This document shows, piece after piece, positions 36,032-44,483 of a stretch of 64,000 bases of DNA. The position numbers and the translations under genes are program-made. The stretch's first letter is position 1; every line of letters begins with the position of its first letter. This stretch comes from Limnohabitans_A sp048020265 (lineage in GTDB: Bacteria > Pseudomonadota > Gammaproteobacteria > Burkholderiales > Burkholderiaceae_C): NCBI RefSeq assembly GCF_048020265.1, contig NZ_CP171843.1, positions 248,001 to 312,000 on the forward strand, given 5' to 3'. A model generated the notes under the pieces. It searched no databases and was not told the DNA's origin. It saw nothing but the letters and a program-made list of their open reading frames with translations.

Positions 36032-37075
36032 ATGCAGCGCTGGTACGAACAGTTGCCGGCCTCGGCACAGGCAGCCTTTGCCAACCTGGTGCCTGCGGCT
36101 CAGACCCTCAGTCTGAACCGCACGGTGGCAGATTTGCCTGGTGGATTTACCCACAAAAAACTGGGAAAAATGACTTATTGGTACTACCAGTTCAAGTCTT
36201 TAGATGGAAAAACCAGACAAATTTACCTGGGCAATGACTCGGAAAGCTTGAGGGGATTGATTACAGCCTTCAAGGCGCAGCCTTCGCACACCGAGGCATT
36301 GGCACACCTGGGCCGTTTATGCCGCTCCGCCATTGAACTGGGGGCAAACGCCATAGGCCGCACCCATTACCGGATACTGCAGAGATTGGCTGACCATGGT
36401 TTTTTCCATGCCGGTGGCATCCTCATTGGAACGCATGCTTTTTTAGCCTATCAAAATCACTTTGGCATCCGTTGGACGGAAGGCAATCAAACGCTGGACA
36501 TCGACTTTGCCCATCCTGGTAACAACCTCTCCATTGCGCTGCCCGACGGGCTCGAAATGGATGCACGCAGTGCGATCGAGTCTTTGGAAATGGGTTTCAT
36601 CCCCAACGTATCGCAAACGACATTCACCAAGCAAGATGAGCCTGATCTGCAGCTGGATTTTGTGACGCCCAAGGTCAACACCACCGATGCCCCTGTCCGC
36701 GTCCATGCTCTGAACCTGAGCATGCAGCCCCTTCAATTCATGAATTTTTCAATGGACGCAACCATGCAGGCTGTCTTGATTTCACGCAATGGTCCGGTTG
36801 TCGTCAATGTGCCCAAAGCAGAACGGTACGCCCTGCACAAATTGATCGTTTTTGGAGAACGCCCACCCGAGTTACAAGTCAAAGCCCAGAAAGACATCGC
36901 ACAGGCAGCGAGCCTGATTGCTTATCTCCAGGACAACGAACCAGATGCCTTGGATGAGGCATGGGAAATGATTCAAAGCAGTGGCAAAGGTTGGGTAAGC
37001 CGATGTGCGCGCGGCGCAGCGTACCTGCAATCACGGTACCCGGACATCAAGTTAGATTTCATCAAGGTACTTTAA
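36032..37075 (+). CDS. Nucleotidyltransferase-fold protein (AbiEii/GSU2403-like)
   Basis: Protein of 347 residues with an MNT-type nucleotidyltransferase core: GTHAFLAYQNHFGIRW gives the G-T/S start, and the metal-binding carboxylates follow in TLDIDFA. A third acidic position may be the D in LQLDFVTP. The N-terminal 115 residues (THKKLGKMTYWYYQFKSLDGKTRQIYLG) and C-terminal helices resemble GSU2403-type NTases, a group related to AbiEii toxins. Such toxins nucleotidylate tRNA or other targets; that is family knowledge, not shown here. ATG at 36032 follows the operator. Lower GC than neighbours suggests acquisition. It is read with hipB-hipA. Confidence 0.72.
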   Translation: MQRWYEQLPASAQAAFANLVPAAQTLSLNRTVADLPGGFTHKKLGKMTYWYYQFKSLDGKTRQIYLGNDSESLRGLITAFKAQPSHTEALAHLGRLCRSAIELGANAIGRTHYRILQRLADHGFFHAGGILIGTHAFLAYQNHFGIRWTEGNQTLDIDFAHPGNNLSIALPDGLEMDARSAIESLEMGFIPNVSQTTFTKQDEPDLQLDFVTPKVNTTDAPVRVHALNLSMQPLQFMNFSMDATMQAVLISRNGPVVVNVPKAERYALHKLIVFGERPPELQVKAQKDIAQAASLIAYLQDNEPDALDEAWEMIQSSGKGWVSRCARGAAYLQSRYPDIKLDFIKVL

Positions 37076-37119
37076 TTAATGAATATAATATTGGACATTA
37101 TTATTTAATATTTTATTCA
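37076..37119. other. AT-rich spacer before hipB
   Basis: 44 bases with only a few G or C, containing ATAATATT and ATTATTATTTAATATT, which form imperfect dyads. It could hold a second promoter or an operator for HipB. It is the most AT-rich short segment in the accessory region. Confidence 0.4.
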
Positions 37120-37455
37120 ATGACCGAATTTTTAGACTTTAACTTCTCTTCGGCCGAGGAAATATCTCTGGCCTTGGCGCAGCGATTGAAACGCCTGCGG
37201 ATTCAAAAAGAGATTGCCCAAGCCGACATGGCCGAGCGCATGGGCGTGTCTCGCAGCACACTCAACACGCTCGAAAACACGGGCAAAGCTTCGGTGATCG
37301 CCTGGATCAAACTGGTCCAGTGTCTCGGTCAGGAGGGGCAATTGCAGCCCTTGTTCAAACCCGTTGTCGCGTCCATTGCGGACATGGTGCAGCAACAAAA
37401 ACCGGCTCGCCAGCGTGTCTCTCGCACGCGCCGTATTCCGAAGGCAACGCCGTGA
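37120..37455 (+). CDS. hipB: HipB-like Xre-family antitoxin/regulator
   Basis: DNA-binding protein of 111 residues. The helix-turn-helix is at about 22-75: LAQRLKRLRIQKEIAQADMAERMGVSRSTLNTLENTGKAS in outline, with a WIKLVQCLGQEGQLQPLF tail typical of HipB. The C-terminus is basic (QQKPARQRVSRTRRIPKATP, nine Arg or Lys). In HipBA systems this protein binds operators and neutralises the HipA kinase. Its stop overlaps the hipA start by 4 bases (GTGA). Chosen ATG gives a protein of normal length; a much longer in-frame start would overlap the NTase gene. Confidence 0.88.
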   Translation: MTEFLDFNFSSAEEISLALAQRLKRLRIQKEIAQADMAERMGVSRSTLNTLENTGKASVIAWIKLVQCLGQEGQLQPLFKPVVASIADMVQQQKPARQRVSRTRRIPKATP

Positions 37456-38681
37456 AAAAAGTGCAAGTCCGTTATGAAGGCTGGGGCGAAAACTGGCTTT
37501 TGGGCACATTGGCCGACGATGGGCAGCATCTTCTTTTTGAGTATTCGGCTCAAGCCTTGAATGAAGGCCTGGACTTGTCACCGAGGCATTTGCCCTTGCA
37601 AAAACAGGCCATGGGCGATTTTCCAAGGCATTTTTGGCGCTTGCCAGGCCTGTTTGCAGACTCCTTGCCCGATGGCTGGGGCATGCTGCTCATGGACAAG
37701 CTGTTCAGAAAGCAAGGGCTTCGGCCTGAACAGTGTTCACCGCTGGATCGCTTGAGCTTCATTGGTTATCGTGGGCTGGGGGCACTCACCTATGAGCCTG
37801 ACACACAGGGCGATGTCTTACCCGATGCGGTGGATCTTGTCGCCTTGGCCAACGAAACAGCGCTGGTTATGCAAGGCGAGGACACTCAAACCCTTCAAAA
37901 GCTGGCCATGCTGGGCGGCTCCCCGCAGGGGGCCAGGCCCAAAGTTTTGGTGTTCTACGATCCGGCGACGACGCGTATGAGCACGACACCCATGCCATCG
38001 GGGTCAGGCTGGTTGGTCAAATTTCAGGCCTTGGGTGAGCACAAAGAAGTGTGTGCCGTCGAAGCGTTTTATGCGCAACTGGCCAGCGCATGTGGTCTGG
38101 ATGTGCCCACCACACGCGTGTTCGATTTGAGCCCTCAACACGCGGCACTGGGCATTGAACGGTTCGATCTGGCGCAGGGCTTGCGTGTCCCGATCCACTC
38201 TCTGGCGGGTTTTCTGCACGCTGACTTCAGGATTCCGTCGGCGGTGGACTACACGACTTTTTTACGCGCCACACGCATGATCACGCGCGATGAGCGTGAG
38301 GTGCAAAAGGCGTTTGAACGGGCGGTTTTCAATGTACTGTTTCACAACCGGGATGACCATGCCAAAAACCTGGCCTACCGCATGGATGCGCAACGTCACT
38401 GGAAGCTGGCCCCGTGTTTTGACCTCACGTACAGCGAAGGGCCCGGCGGCGAGCACCAGATGGACGTTTGCGGAGAAGGGCTGAACATCACCCGCAGTCA
38501 TTTGACGAAATTGGCTCAGCAAGGCGGCCTCGATGCAAGGTGGGCAGCGCAAAGGCTGGACGCCATGCTCGAAGTGGTGGACCAGTGGCCCACACTGATT
38601 GAGTCATTTGATATTCGGCGCGCGACATGCCAGAAAATGCATGAGGCAGTCATCCGACAGCGTGAAGCATTGATGCATTGA
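37452..38681 (+). CDS. hipA: HipA-type serine/threonine kinase toxin
   Basis: Kinase of 409 residues, close to the 440 of Escherichia coli HipA, which phosphorylates glutamyl-tRNA synthetase and causes growth arrest. The N-subdomain (GTLADDGQHLLFEYSAQAL, LSPRHLPLQ) is followed by LPDGWGMLLMDKLF, the Gly-rich autophosphorylation-loop motif MLGGSPQGARPKVLV, catalytic FHNRDDHAKNLAYRMD and the metal-binding CFDLTYS. All key kinase residues are present, so it should be active. GTG start at 37452 overlaps hipB. The target of this particular HipA is not known. Confidence 0.9.
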   Translation: MKKVQVRYEGWGENWLLGTLADDGQHLLFEYSAQALNEGLDLSPRHLPLQKQAMGDFPRHFWRLPGLFADSLPDGWGMLLMDKLFRKQGLRPEQCSPLDRLSFIGYRGLGALTYEPDTQGDVLPDAVDLVALANETALVMQGEDTQTLQKLAMLGGSPQGARPKVLVFYDPATTRMSTTPMPSGSGWLVKFQALGEHKEVCAVEAFYAQLASACGLDVPTTRVFDLSPQHAALGIERFDLAQGLRVPIHSLAGFLHADFRIPSAVDYTTFLRATRMITRDEREVQKAFERAVFNVLFHNRDDHAKNLAYRMDAQRHWKLAPCFDLTYSEGPGGEHQMDVCGEGLNITRSHLTKLAQQGGLDARWAAQRLDAMLEVVDQWPTLIESFDIRRATCQKMHEAVIRQREALMH

Positions 38682-38715
38682 GTCAGGTTCACAAAACTCA
38701 AGGTACAGATACCAG

Positions 38716-38780
38716 AAAAAACCCACCGTGTTGCCACGGTGGGTTTTTAAGCTTTTAACACTCAGCTGGCTTGCGCCAGC
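38716..38780 (-). terminator. Second porin 3' UTR with hairpin and terminator
   Basis: On the minus strand the order is GCTGGC-GCAA-GCCAGC hairpin (38780-38765), TTAAAAGCTTAA, then the stem ACCCACCGTG/CACGGTGGGT with a T run (ending near 38716). It matches the element after the porin at 24351-25484 at almost every base. It also serves as a terminator for hipA on the plus strand. Confidence 0.9.
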
Positions 38781-38786
38781 CTCAAA

Positions 38787-39920
38787 TTAGAATGAGTGCT
38801 TGACGCCAGCTTCGAAGCCTTTGGACTTCAAGCCAGTGAAGTCGCTGGCAGCTGCGGAACCGACAGTGTTGCCGTAGCCAGCTTCGTTCTTCAGGACAGC
38901 GTATGTGCCGTACACGGAAGTGCGCTTGCTCAGGTCATACACAGCGCCCAAGGCGAACTGGTTGCCCACTTTGTCGCTGTCCGCTTTACGTGCAACGTAA
39001 GAAGCCTTCAAAGTCACAGCACCCACTGGAGCGGACACCCCCAAGATAGTCGACTTAATGGTGCCGGAGTCGCCGCCACCAACAAAAGTCAGCTTGTCTG
39101 TTTTGTAACCAGCGCTCAACTTGGCCATGCCGAAGTCATAGGAACCAGCCAAGAAGTTCGTTGCCAGCTTAGCTGTGTCAGTTGTACCTTTGCTCGATTG
39201 ATTGCCGAAAGCGACAGTCAATGGACCATTACCGTATTGCAGCTTCAAGCTGGTCATTTTTGTTGCATTGCGGTTGGTTGTACCGGTGTTTTCTGCACCG
39301 AAGCTGTACATCAAGCCAGCAGTGAAACCACTGAACGATGGGCTGTAGTAAGCAATGCTGTTGTTGGCACGAACAGCATTAGAGTCGCTCAATGTCACAG
39401 TGTTGCCAACCAAGGTAGCAAAGCCACCGGTTGCTGTTGTCAACGCAGCATTGTCAGCAATCTGTTGGGCAGGCGTCAGAGTTGCGTCGGTATTGTCAAA
39501 AACCATGCCGTTGGCCAGGTTGTAAGAAGAACCCACACCGTTGGTGCCAAATGGATCAGCAATGCCAGCGATCGTAAACAGTGGGGTGTAGTCACGGCCC
39601 AAACGCACTTCACCGAAGCCACCGGACACACCGATGGTGGACTTGCGTTGGAAGTCAAACTTGCCGGATGTGCCGACGTCAGGGTTCATGCCGCCTTCGA
39701 AGTGGAAGCCTGCCTTCAAGCCGCCGCCCAGGTCTTCAGTACCCATCACGCCGAAACGGCTGGAGTAGATACCGTCTTGAGCCATGCCCTGGAACTTGTT
39801 TGTGCCAGTGGTCACGTTGCGGTAGTTCAGGTCAGCACCACCGAACAAAGTCACGGTGGATTGAGCCATAGCGCCAGTTGCGGCTGCCAATGTAGCCAGA
39901 GCAGCTACATTTTTTGCATT
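38787..39920 (-). pseudogene. Gram-negative general porin (second copy), signal peptide out of frame
   Basis: Mature porin of the same family as 24351-25484: QSTVTLFGGADLNYRNV, TEDLGGGLKAGFHFEGG, VRLGRDYTPLF, and the terminal GVKHSF. The frame runs back through AALATLAAATGAMAQ, a good signal-peptide core, but there is no ATG or GTG in frame; only TTG at 39890, which would remove half the signal. One base out of frame lies ATG CAA AAA A..., so one extra A in the A6 run (39910-39915 on the complement) would give MQKNVAALATLAAATGAMAQ. Either the gene is inactive, slips by phase variation, or the sequence has a one-base error. The feature end is set at the displaced start region. Confidence 0.75.
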
Positions 39921-39972
39921 ATTTGCGAATAAAGAGTTAACATCAGATCCGTCACTCTATACATCTCTAGCT

Positions 39973-41337
39973 ATGACCGTTCGGCCGCTTTTTGGCTCTT
40001 TGTGCGCCAGTCTCGATGACTTTTTGAACCAGCCCATGACCGTTGTGGGCGCCTCTGGCGCGTCTGCTGTCGCCATTTTGGATGCCAACCAACCTGTTTT
40101 TTATGTGGTGAGTCCAGATGCGTGGAGCAAGTTATCAAATTTCGGCAATATAAAAACTGACGGTGATATATTTATTAGAAAAAATAAAAATATTAATCAG
40201 GATCTCTCTACCGAGTATCTGGCGCATGCAGCGGAGCCTTCCCCGCCTGCGCGAAGCGTCAGGCGCCAGCACTCGGCCATGACCGAGTCGGTTCTGACGC
40301 AAGGTGCCATGCGAAACAACAGTTTTGACGTGCTGTCCGAGCAGCTCTTGGCGCAAGAAAAACAGCGCGTTCAGCGTGGTGAGTTGAGTGCCGCATCGGT
40401 GGGTATTTTGAAGAATCGCCTGGATGCGCATGTGTTGCCGCATTTCAAATACATCCCGCCGTCCCAGGTGACGCCCATGATGATGGACGCCTTTGTGAAG
40501 CGGCTGACCGACAGTCAGCTCAGCTCGACCACCGTTTCGCAATACCTGGTGGTGGTGCGCAAGCTGCTCAAGCTGGCGATTCGTCACGGTTTTTTGCGGG
40601 AAGTGCCGGAGTTGCCCAGCATCAAGGTGGCCAGTCAGCCTCGGTCCATGCTGAGTTTGAGGGAGTACGCGGCAGTGGTGCGCACGGCCAACCGTTTGTG
40701 CAGAAGGGGTGGCAAAGCGCCAGAGGTCAAAGCCTCGACCCTGAAAAGAGATCGGTTTTGGGTGCAGCCGAGGCATTTGAGCTTGCCGCCTGACATGGCC
40801 TGGGCGATCCGGTTCATGGTCAACAGTTTTGTGAGGCCTGGTGATTTGCGCCAGCTCAAACACAAGCATGTGCAAGTGGTGCGTGGCGCCAGCTTGTATC
40901 TGCGCATGACACTGCCAGAGACCAAGCGCCACGATGCACCGATGGTGACCCTGAGTCCCGCAGTGCGGGTGTACGAAGCGGCCTTGGCCAAGGCCCAGCG
41001 AGAGGGTTTTGGTGGGCCCGATGACTATGTATTTTTACCCGCAGAAAAAGACCGCAATTACGCCTTGGCAGTGCTGGGCTTCTGGTTCAAGTGGGTCATG
41101 CGTGAAGCAGGCGTGGCACCCGAAGACACCTCAGGCCGCTTGCGCACGCTGTATTGCCTTCGCCATACCTCGATCATGTTTCGCCTTTTGTACGGGCAAG
41201 GCATTGACATGTTGACGTTGGCTCGCAATGCCCGTACGTCGGTGCAGATGATCGAGCGCTTTTACGCGTCGGCGCTGGATGGTGAGATGAATGTGGCCAT
41301 GTTGCAAAGTCGGCGCACATCCAAGAAGAAGGCTTGA
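39973..41337 (+). CDS. Tyrosine recombinase with Phd/YefM-like N-terminal domain
   Basis: Site-specific recombinase of 454 residues. Catalytic residues are R288 in SFVRPGDLRQL, K318 in LPETKRHD, R397 and H398 in LYCLRHTS (Tyr replaces the first His of box II, a common variant), and nucleophile Y431 in MIERFYAS. A core-binding domain covers about 115-210. Residues 8-54 instead resemble Phd/YefM or StbD antitoxins: LDDFLNQPMTVVGA, VAILDANQPVFYVVSPDAWSKL. The two parts are joined by an AT-rich linker (40139-40205). An internal ATG at 40279 could start the recombinase alone. No att sites or tRNA were found nearby. Confidence 0.85.
   Translation: MTVRPLFGSLCASLDDFLNQPMTVVGASGASAVAILDANQPVFYVVSPDAWSKLSNFGNIKTDGDIFIRKNKNINQDLSTEYLAHAAEPSPPARSVRRQHSAMTESVLTQGAMRNNSFDVLSEQLLAQEKQRVQRGELSAASVGILKNRLDAHVLPHFKYIPPSQVTPMMMDAFVKRLTDSQLSSTTVSQYLVVVRKLLKLAIRHGFLREVPELPSIKVASQPRSMLSLREYAAVVRTANRLCRRGGKAPEVKASTLKRDRFWVQPRHLSLPPDMAWAIRFMVNSFVRPGDLRQLKHKHVQVVRGASLYLRMTLPETKRHDAPMVTLSPAVRVYEAALAKAQREGFGGPDDYVFLPAEKDRNYALAVLGFWFKWVMREAGVAPEDTSGRLRTLYCLRHTSIMFRLLYGQGIDMLTLARNARTSVQMIERFYASALDGEMNVAMLQSRRTSKKKA
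40139..40205. other. AT-rich linker segment inside recombinase gene
   Basis: About 67 bases far richer in A and T than the flanks, coding for NIKTDGDIFIRKNKNINQ. It sits exactly between the antitoxin-like and recombinase domains, and could be a fusion scar or carry an internal promoter for a short recombinase starting at 40279. Confidence 0.5.
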
Positions 41338-41408
41338 TTGCTGAGGCAGCTCATTCGCATGCACACCCGCGTGCGCGGGCTTGCAAATGGGTCTGCCCGT
41401 AGCGTTCT

Positions 41409-42899
41409 TTATCGCCCAGCGCGGTAGCGCTTCCACAGCGGTGGCACGATCAGCAGCAGCGCGGCGACGGCCATCAAGGCACCCGACAAAGGCCGTGTAA
41501 AGAAAGTGGACCACTCGCCTTGGCTGATGGTCAGCGCCTGGCGCATGGATTGCTCGCCCAGAGGTGCCAGAATCAAACCCACGATCAGCGGGGCCGCCGG
41601 GAAGTCGAAGCGCCGCATGATGTAGCCCAGCAGGCCAAAGACAAACAGCAAGCCGACGTTGAATACCGAGTTGCCTGCACCGTACACGCCCGCCGTCGAG
41701 ATGACGATGATGCCCGCGTAGAGCCAGGGCGGCGGGATCTTGAGCAGCTTGACCCACAGGCTGACCAGCGGCAGGTTGAGCACCAACAAAATCACGTTGC
41801 CGATGTAGAGGCTGGCGATCAGCGTCCACACCAGGCTGCCTTGTTGGCTGAAGAGTTGTGGGCCGGTCTGGATGCCGTAGCCTTCAAAGGCCGACAGCAT
41901 GATGGCCGCCGTGGCCGAGGTGGGGATGCCCAGGGTCAGCAAGGGCATGAGCACACCCGCCGCAGCGGCGTTGTTGGCGGCTTCGGGACCTGCCACACCT
42001 TCGATGGCGCCGTGGCCAAATTCTTCGGGGTGTTTGGAAAGTTTTTTCTCGGTGTAATACGACAGCAGCGTGGGCAATTCGGCTCCGCCTGCAGGCATGG
42101 CCCCAATAGGGAAACCAAAGAATGCGCCACGGAACCAGGCTTTCCATGAGCGTGCCCAGTCGCTCTTGCTCATCCACAGACTGCCGGAGAGCTTCATGAC
42201 TTCGCCGCCTTTGGACTCACGGCCTTGCCAGGCCAGGTACAGCGCTTCGCCCACGGCAAACAGACCCACAGCGGCCACGGTCACCTCGATGCCGTCCAGC
42301 AATTCAGGGCGGCCAAAGGTGAAGCGGGGCTGACCGGTTTGCAGGTCCACACCCACCATGCCCAGCAGCAGGCCCAGGCCCAACGCGACCAGGCCGCGCA
42401 GCATGGAGTTGCCCAGCACGGCCGAGACCGCGACCACCGACAACACCATCAGGCTGAAGTATTCGGCAGGGCCAAAAGCCAGCGCCGCTTCGACCACCCA
42501 AGGGGCGACGAAGGTCAGGGCCAGCGTGCCGATGGTGCCGGCCACAAAGCTGCCGATGGCCGCCGTGGCCAAGGCCTGGCCAGCGCGGCCTCGGCGGGCC
42601 ATTTTGTTGCCTTCGAGCGCGGTGACCACCGCCGCAGACTCGCCCGGGGTGTTGAGCAAAATCGAGGTGGTGGAGCCGCCATAGGCCGCGCCGTAGTAAA
42701 TGCCCGCGAACATGACGAACATGCTGGTGGCGGGCACGTGGTAGGTGAGGGGCAACAGCAAGGCGATGGTCAGCGCCGGGCCAATGCCGGGCAACACGCC
42801 GACCAGCGTGCCAACAAAGCAGCCCACAAAGCCCCACATCAAGGTGGTGGGTTGCAAGGCAACGGCAAAGCCACCCATCAGGGCGTCAAAAGCTTCCAT
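41409..42899 (-). CDS. tctA: Tripartite tricarboxylate transporter large membrane subunit TctA
   Basis: Inner-membrane subunit with about 12 hydrophobic helices, 496 residues. Typical TctA sequences: MWGFVGCFVGTLVGVLPGIGPALTIALLLPLTY, GIYYGAAYGGSTTSILLNTPGESAAVVTALEG in outline, GPEAANNAAAAGVLMPLLTLGIPTSATAAIML. Length is standard. It moves citrate or related carboxylates bound by TctC. It begins 12 bases after tctB. The 71 bases between it and the recombinase hold only a GC-rich hairpin without a T run. Confidence 0.95.
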   Translation of the reverse strand: MEAFDALMGGFAVALQPTTLMWGFVGCFVGTLVGVLPGIGPALTIALLLPLTYHVPATSMFVMFAGIYYGAAYGGSTTSILLNTPGESAAVVTALEGNKMARRGRAGQALATAAIGSFVAGTIGTLALTFVAPWVVEAALAFGPAEYFSLMVLSVVAVSAVLGNSMLRGLVALGLGLLLGMVGVDLQTGQPRFTFGRPELLDGIEVTVAAVGLFAVGEALYLAWQGRESKGGEVMKLSGSLWMSKSDWARSWKAWFRGAFFGFPIGAMPAGGAELPTLLSYYTEKKLSKHPEEFGHGAIEGVAGPEAANNAAAAGVLMPLLTLGIPTSATAAIMLSAFEGYGIQTGPQLFSQQGSLVWTLIASLYIGNVILLVLNLPLVSLWVKLLKIPPPWLYAGIIVISTAGVYGAGNSVFNVGLLFVFGLLGYIMRRFDFPAAPLIVGLILAPLGEQSMRQALTISQGEWSTFFTRPLSGALMAVAALLLIVPPLWKRYRAGR

Positions 42900-42911
42900 G
42901 GGGAATCCGAT

Positions 42912-43376
42912 TCAAATCAACCAGGGCAGTGCAGGGCCCAAACCCACGCCCAGCAATTGGGCAAACACAAACCAGAACGTGCTGGCAATCGCCGCGCAGA
43001 TGAGCGCAGACTTGAGGCCCAGCGGTGCGTCAAACGCACGCGCCACCCCCATGCCGCACAAGGTGCCGGGGATGACAAAGCCCAAAGGGATGACCAAGGC
43101 GATGAAGGCCAAGCCGCCGCCCAGCAAGCTGAGCACCCGGGCGTTGGCGCCGGGCAAAGGCGACTGGTCTGGCGCTTCACTTTCGTCGGTCTGGCGACCG
43201 CGCCAGGCGCTGATGCCGTAGAGCACGGCAAACAGGCTGAGCGCGGCCACGATCACGCCGGGGGCCAATGTCGGGCCCACGGTCATCTGCATCAGGGATT
43301 CAGGGATGACCGTGACTTGCCAGGCGGCCACCCCGCACAGGGCGACCAGCAAGAGGGCGACGCGAAGCGGCGTCAT
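42912..43376 (-). CDS. tctB: Tripartite tricarboxylate transporter small membrane subunit TctB
   Basis: Small integral membrane protein of 154 residues with four hydrophobic helices (about 7-25, 38-58, 83-110 and 128-148). TctB proteins vary strongly in sequence and are recognised by topology and position between tctC and tctA, as here. The loop between helices 2 and 3 is acidic and Pro-rich. The start overlaps the tctC stop by 4 bases. Confidence 0.88.
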   Translation of the reverse strand: MTPLRVALLLVALCGVAAWQVTVIPESLMQMTVGPTLAPGVIVAALSLFAVLYGISAWRGRQTDESEAPDQSPLPGANARVLSLLGGGLAFIALVIPLGFVIPGTLCGMGVARAFDAPLGLKSALICAAIASTFWFVFAQLLGVGLGPALPWLI

Positions 43377-44347
43377 GCCAGGCCCAGTTCTTTCATCAGA
43401 ACTTCCTTCTCGGCAATGTCCTTGGCCAGGTCGCGCTCAAAGGGGCGCTCGGTCATGAAGGCGTCGGTCCACTTGCGTGTTTCCAACTCTTGCTTCCACG
43501 GTGCCGATGCATTGAGCTTGGTCACAAAGTCGATCATGGCTTCGCGCTGCGCGGCCGAGATGCCGGGGGGCGCGAACACGCCGCGCCAGTTGGACTCGGT
43601 CACGTTCACACCCAGCTCGGTCAGGGTGGGCACGCTCACGCCGGGGATGCGGCGCTTGCCGGACACGGCCAGCGGGATCATGCGGCCAGCCTTGATTTGT
43701 TCTTCGAATTCGGAATAGCCCGAGATACCCGCCGACACCTGGCCACCCAAAATGGCGGCGTTGGCAGGGCCACCGCCCGCAAAGGCCACATAAGCGGCTT
43801 CGCGGGGGTTCTTGCCCAAGGCCTTGATCAACATGCCCAAAATCAGGTGGTCGGTGCCGCCTGCGCTGCCACCCGCGACCGACACGGCCTTGGGGTTGGC
43901 CTTGATGGCCGCTTCCAGTTCTTTCCAGGTCTTGATCTTGCCGTTGGCCGGCACCACGATCACGCCGGCTTCTTCGGTCAGGCGGGCAATCGGGGTCACG
44001 TCCTTGATGGTGACGGGGCTCTTGTTGGCAATGCCCGCGCCGATCATGACCGAGCCGCCCACCATGAGCGTGTTGCCCTGGCCTTTGCGTTGGTTCACGA
44101 AGCGGGGCAGACCCACCATGCCGCCTGCGCCGCCGACGTTTTCAAACTGCATGGTGCCCACCAGGCCTGCCGCCTTGGCGGCGCGCTCCATGGCGCGGGC
44201 GGTGCCGTCCCAGCCGCCACCGGGGGCTGCGGGCACAAACATGTTGATGCTGGCGACCATGGGCTTGGCCTGGGCCCAGGCGGGCAAGGTGAACGAAGCA
44301 CCAGCGGCAGCGCCGAGGGCCAGGAAGTCGCGTTTGGAAATGGACAT
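43373..44347 (-). CDS. tctC: Tripartite tricarboxylate transporter solute receptor TctC
   Basis: Periplasmic binding protein of the Bug/TctC family, 324 residues. The signal MSISKRDFLALGAAAGASFT ends at PAWAQAKP; KRDFL suggests possible Tat-type export but only one Arg is present. Family signs are VPAAPGGGWDGTARAMERAAK, FENVGGAGGMVGLPRFVNQ, VSVAGGSAGGTDHLILGML and GISGYSEFEEQIKAGRM. The ATG at 44347 is chosen over 44389 because it starts the signal peptide. It is the first gene of tctC-B-A and diverges from tctD. Confidence 0.94.
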   Translation of the reverse strand: MSISKRDFLALGAAAGASFTLPAWAQAKPMVASINMFVPAAPGGGWDGTARAMERAAKAAGLVGTMQFENVGGAGGMVGLPRFVNQRKGQGNTLMVGGSVMIGAGIANKSPVTIKDVTPIARLTEEAGVIVVPANGKIKTWKELEAAIKANPKAVSVAGGSAGGTDHLILGMLIKALGKNPREAAYVAFAGGGPANAAILGGQVSAGISGYSEFEEQIKAGRMIPLAVSGKRRIPGVSVPTLTELGVNVTESNWRGVFAPPGISAAQREAMIDFVTKLNASAPWKQELETRKWTDAFMTERPFERDLAKDIAEKEVLMKELGLA

Positions 44348-44430
44348 GCAGGTCTCCTGTGTGAAAATAAAAACACCACTGCCGGGCACGCACCATGGGC
44401 AGATGGCACGATTTTGGTGCCGTGCCAGGC

Positions 44431-44454
44431 GTCAAGCTGTCAATCACCTGTCAA
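44431..44454. promoter_or_regulatory. Direct CTGTCAA repeats between tctC and tctD
   Basis: CTGTCAA at 44437-44443 and again at 44448-44454, one helical turn (11 bases) apart, with a further GTCAA at 44431. OmpR-type response regulators bind direct repeats at this spacing, so this may be a TctD site for the divergent tctCBA promoter. Confidence 0.4.
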
Positions 44455-44483
44455 ATCCATTCAGTAATTACCCTCAACCGCCC

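Noticed and set aside
39888..39890. TTG as true start of the second porin
   Set aside because: It would leave only about nine residues before the cleavage site, without positive charge, so export would fail.
41366..41379. CCCGCGTGCGCGGG hairpin after the recombinase gene as terminator
   Set aside because: No T run follows on either strand.
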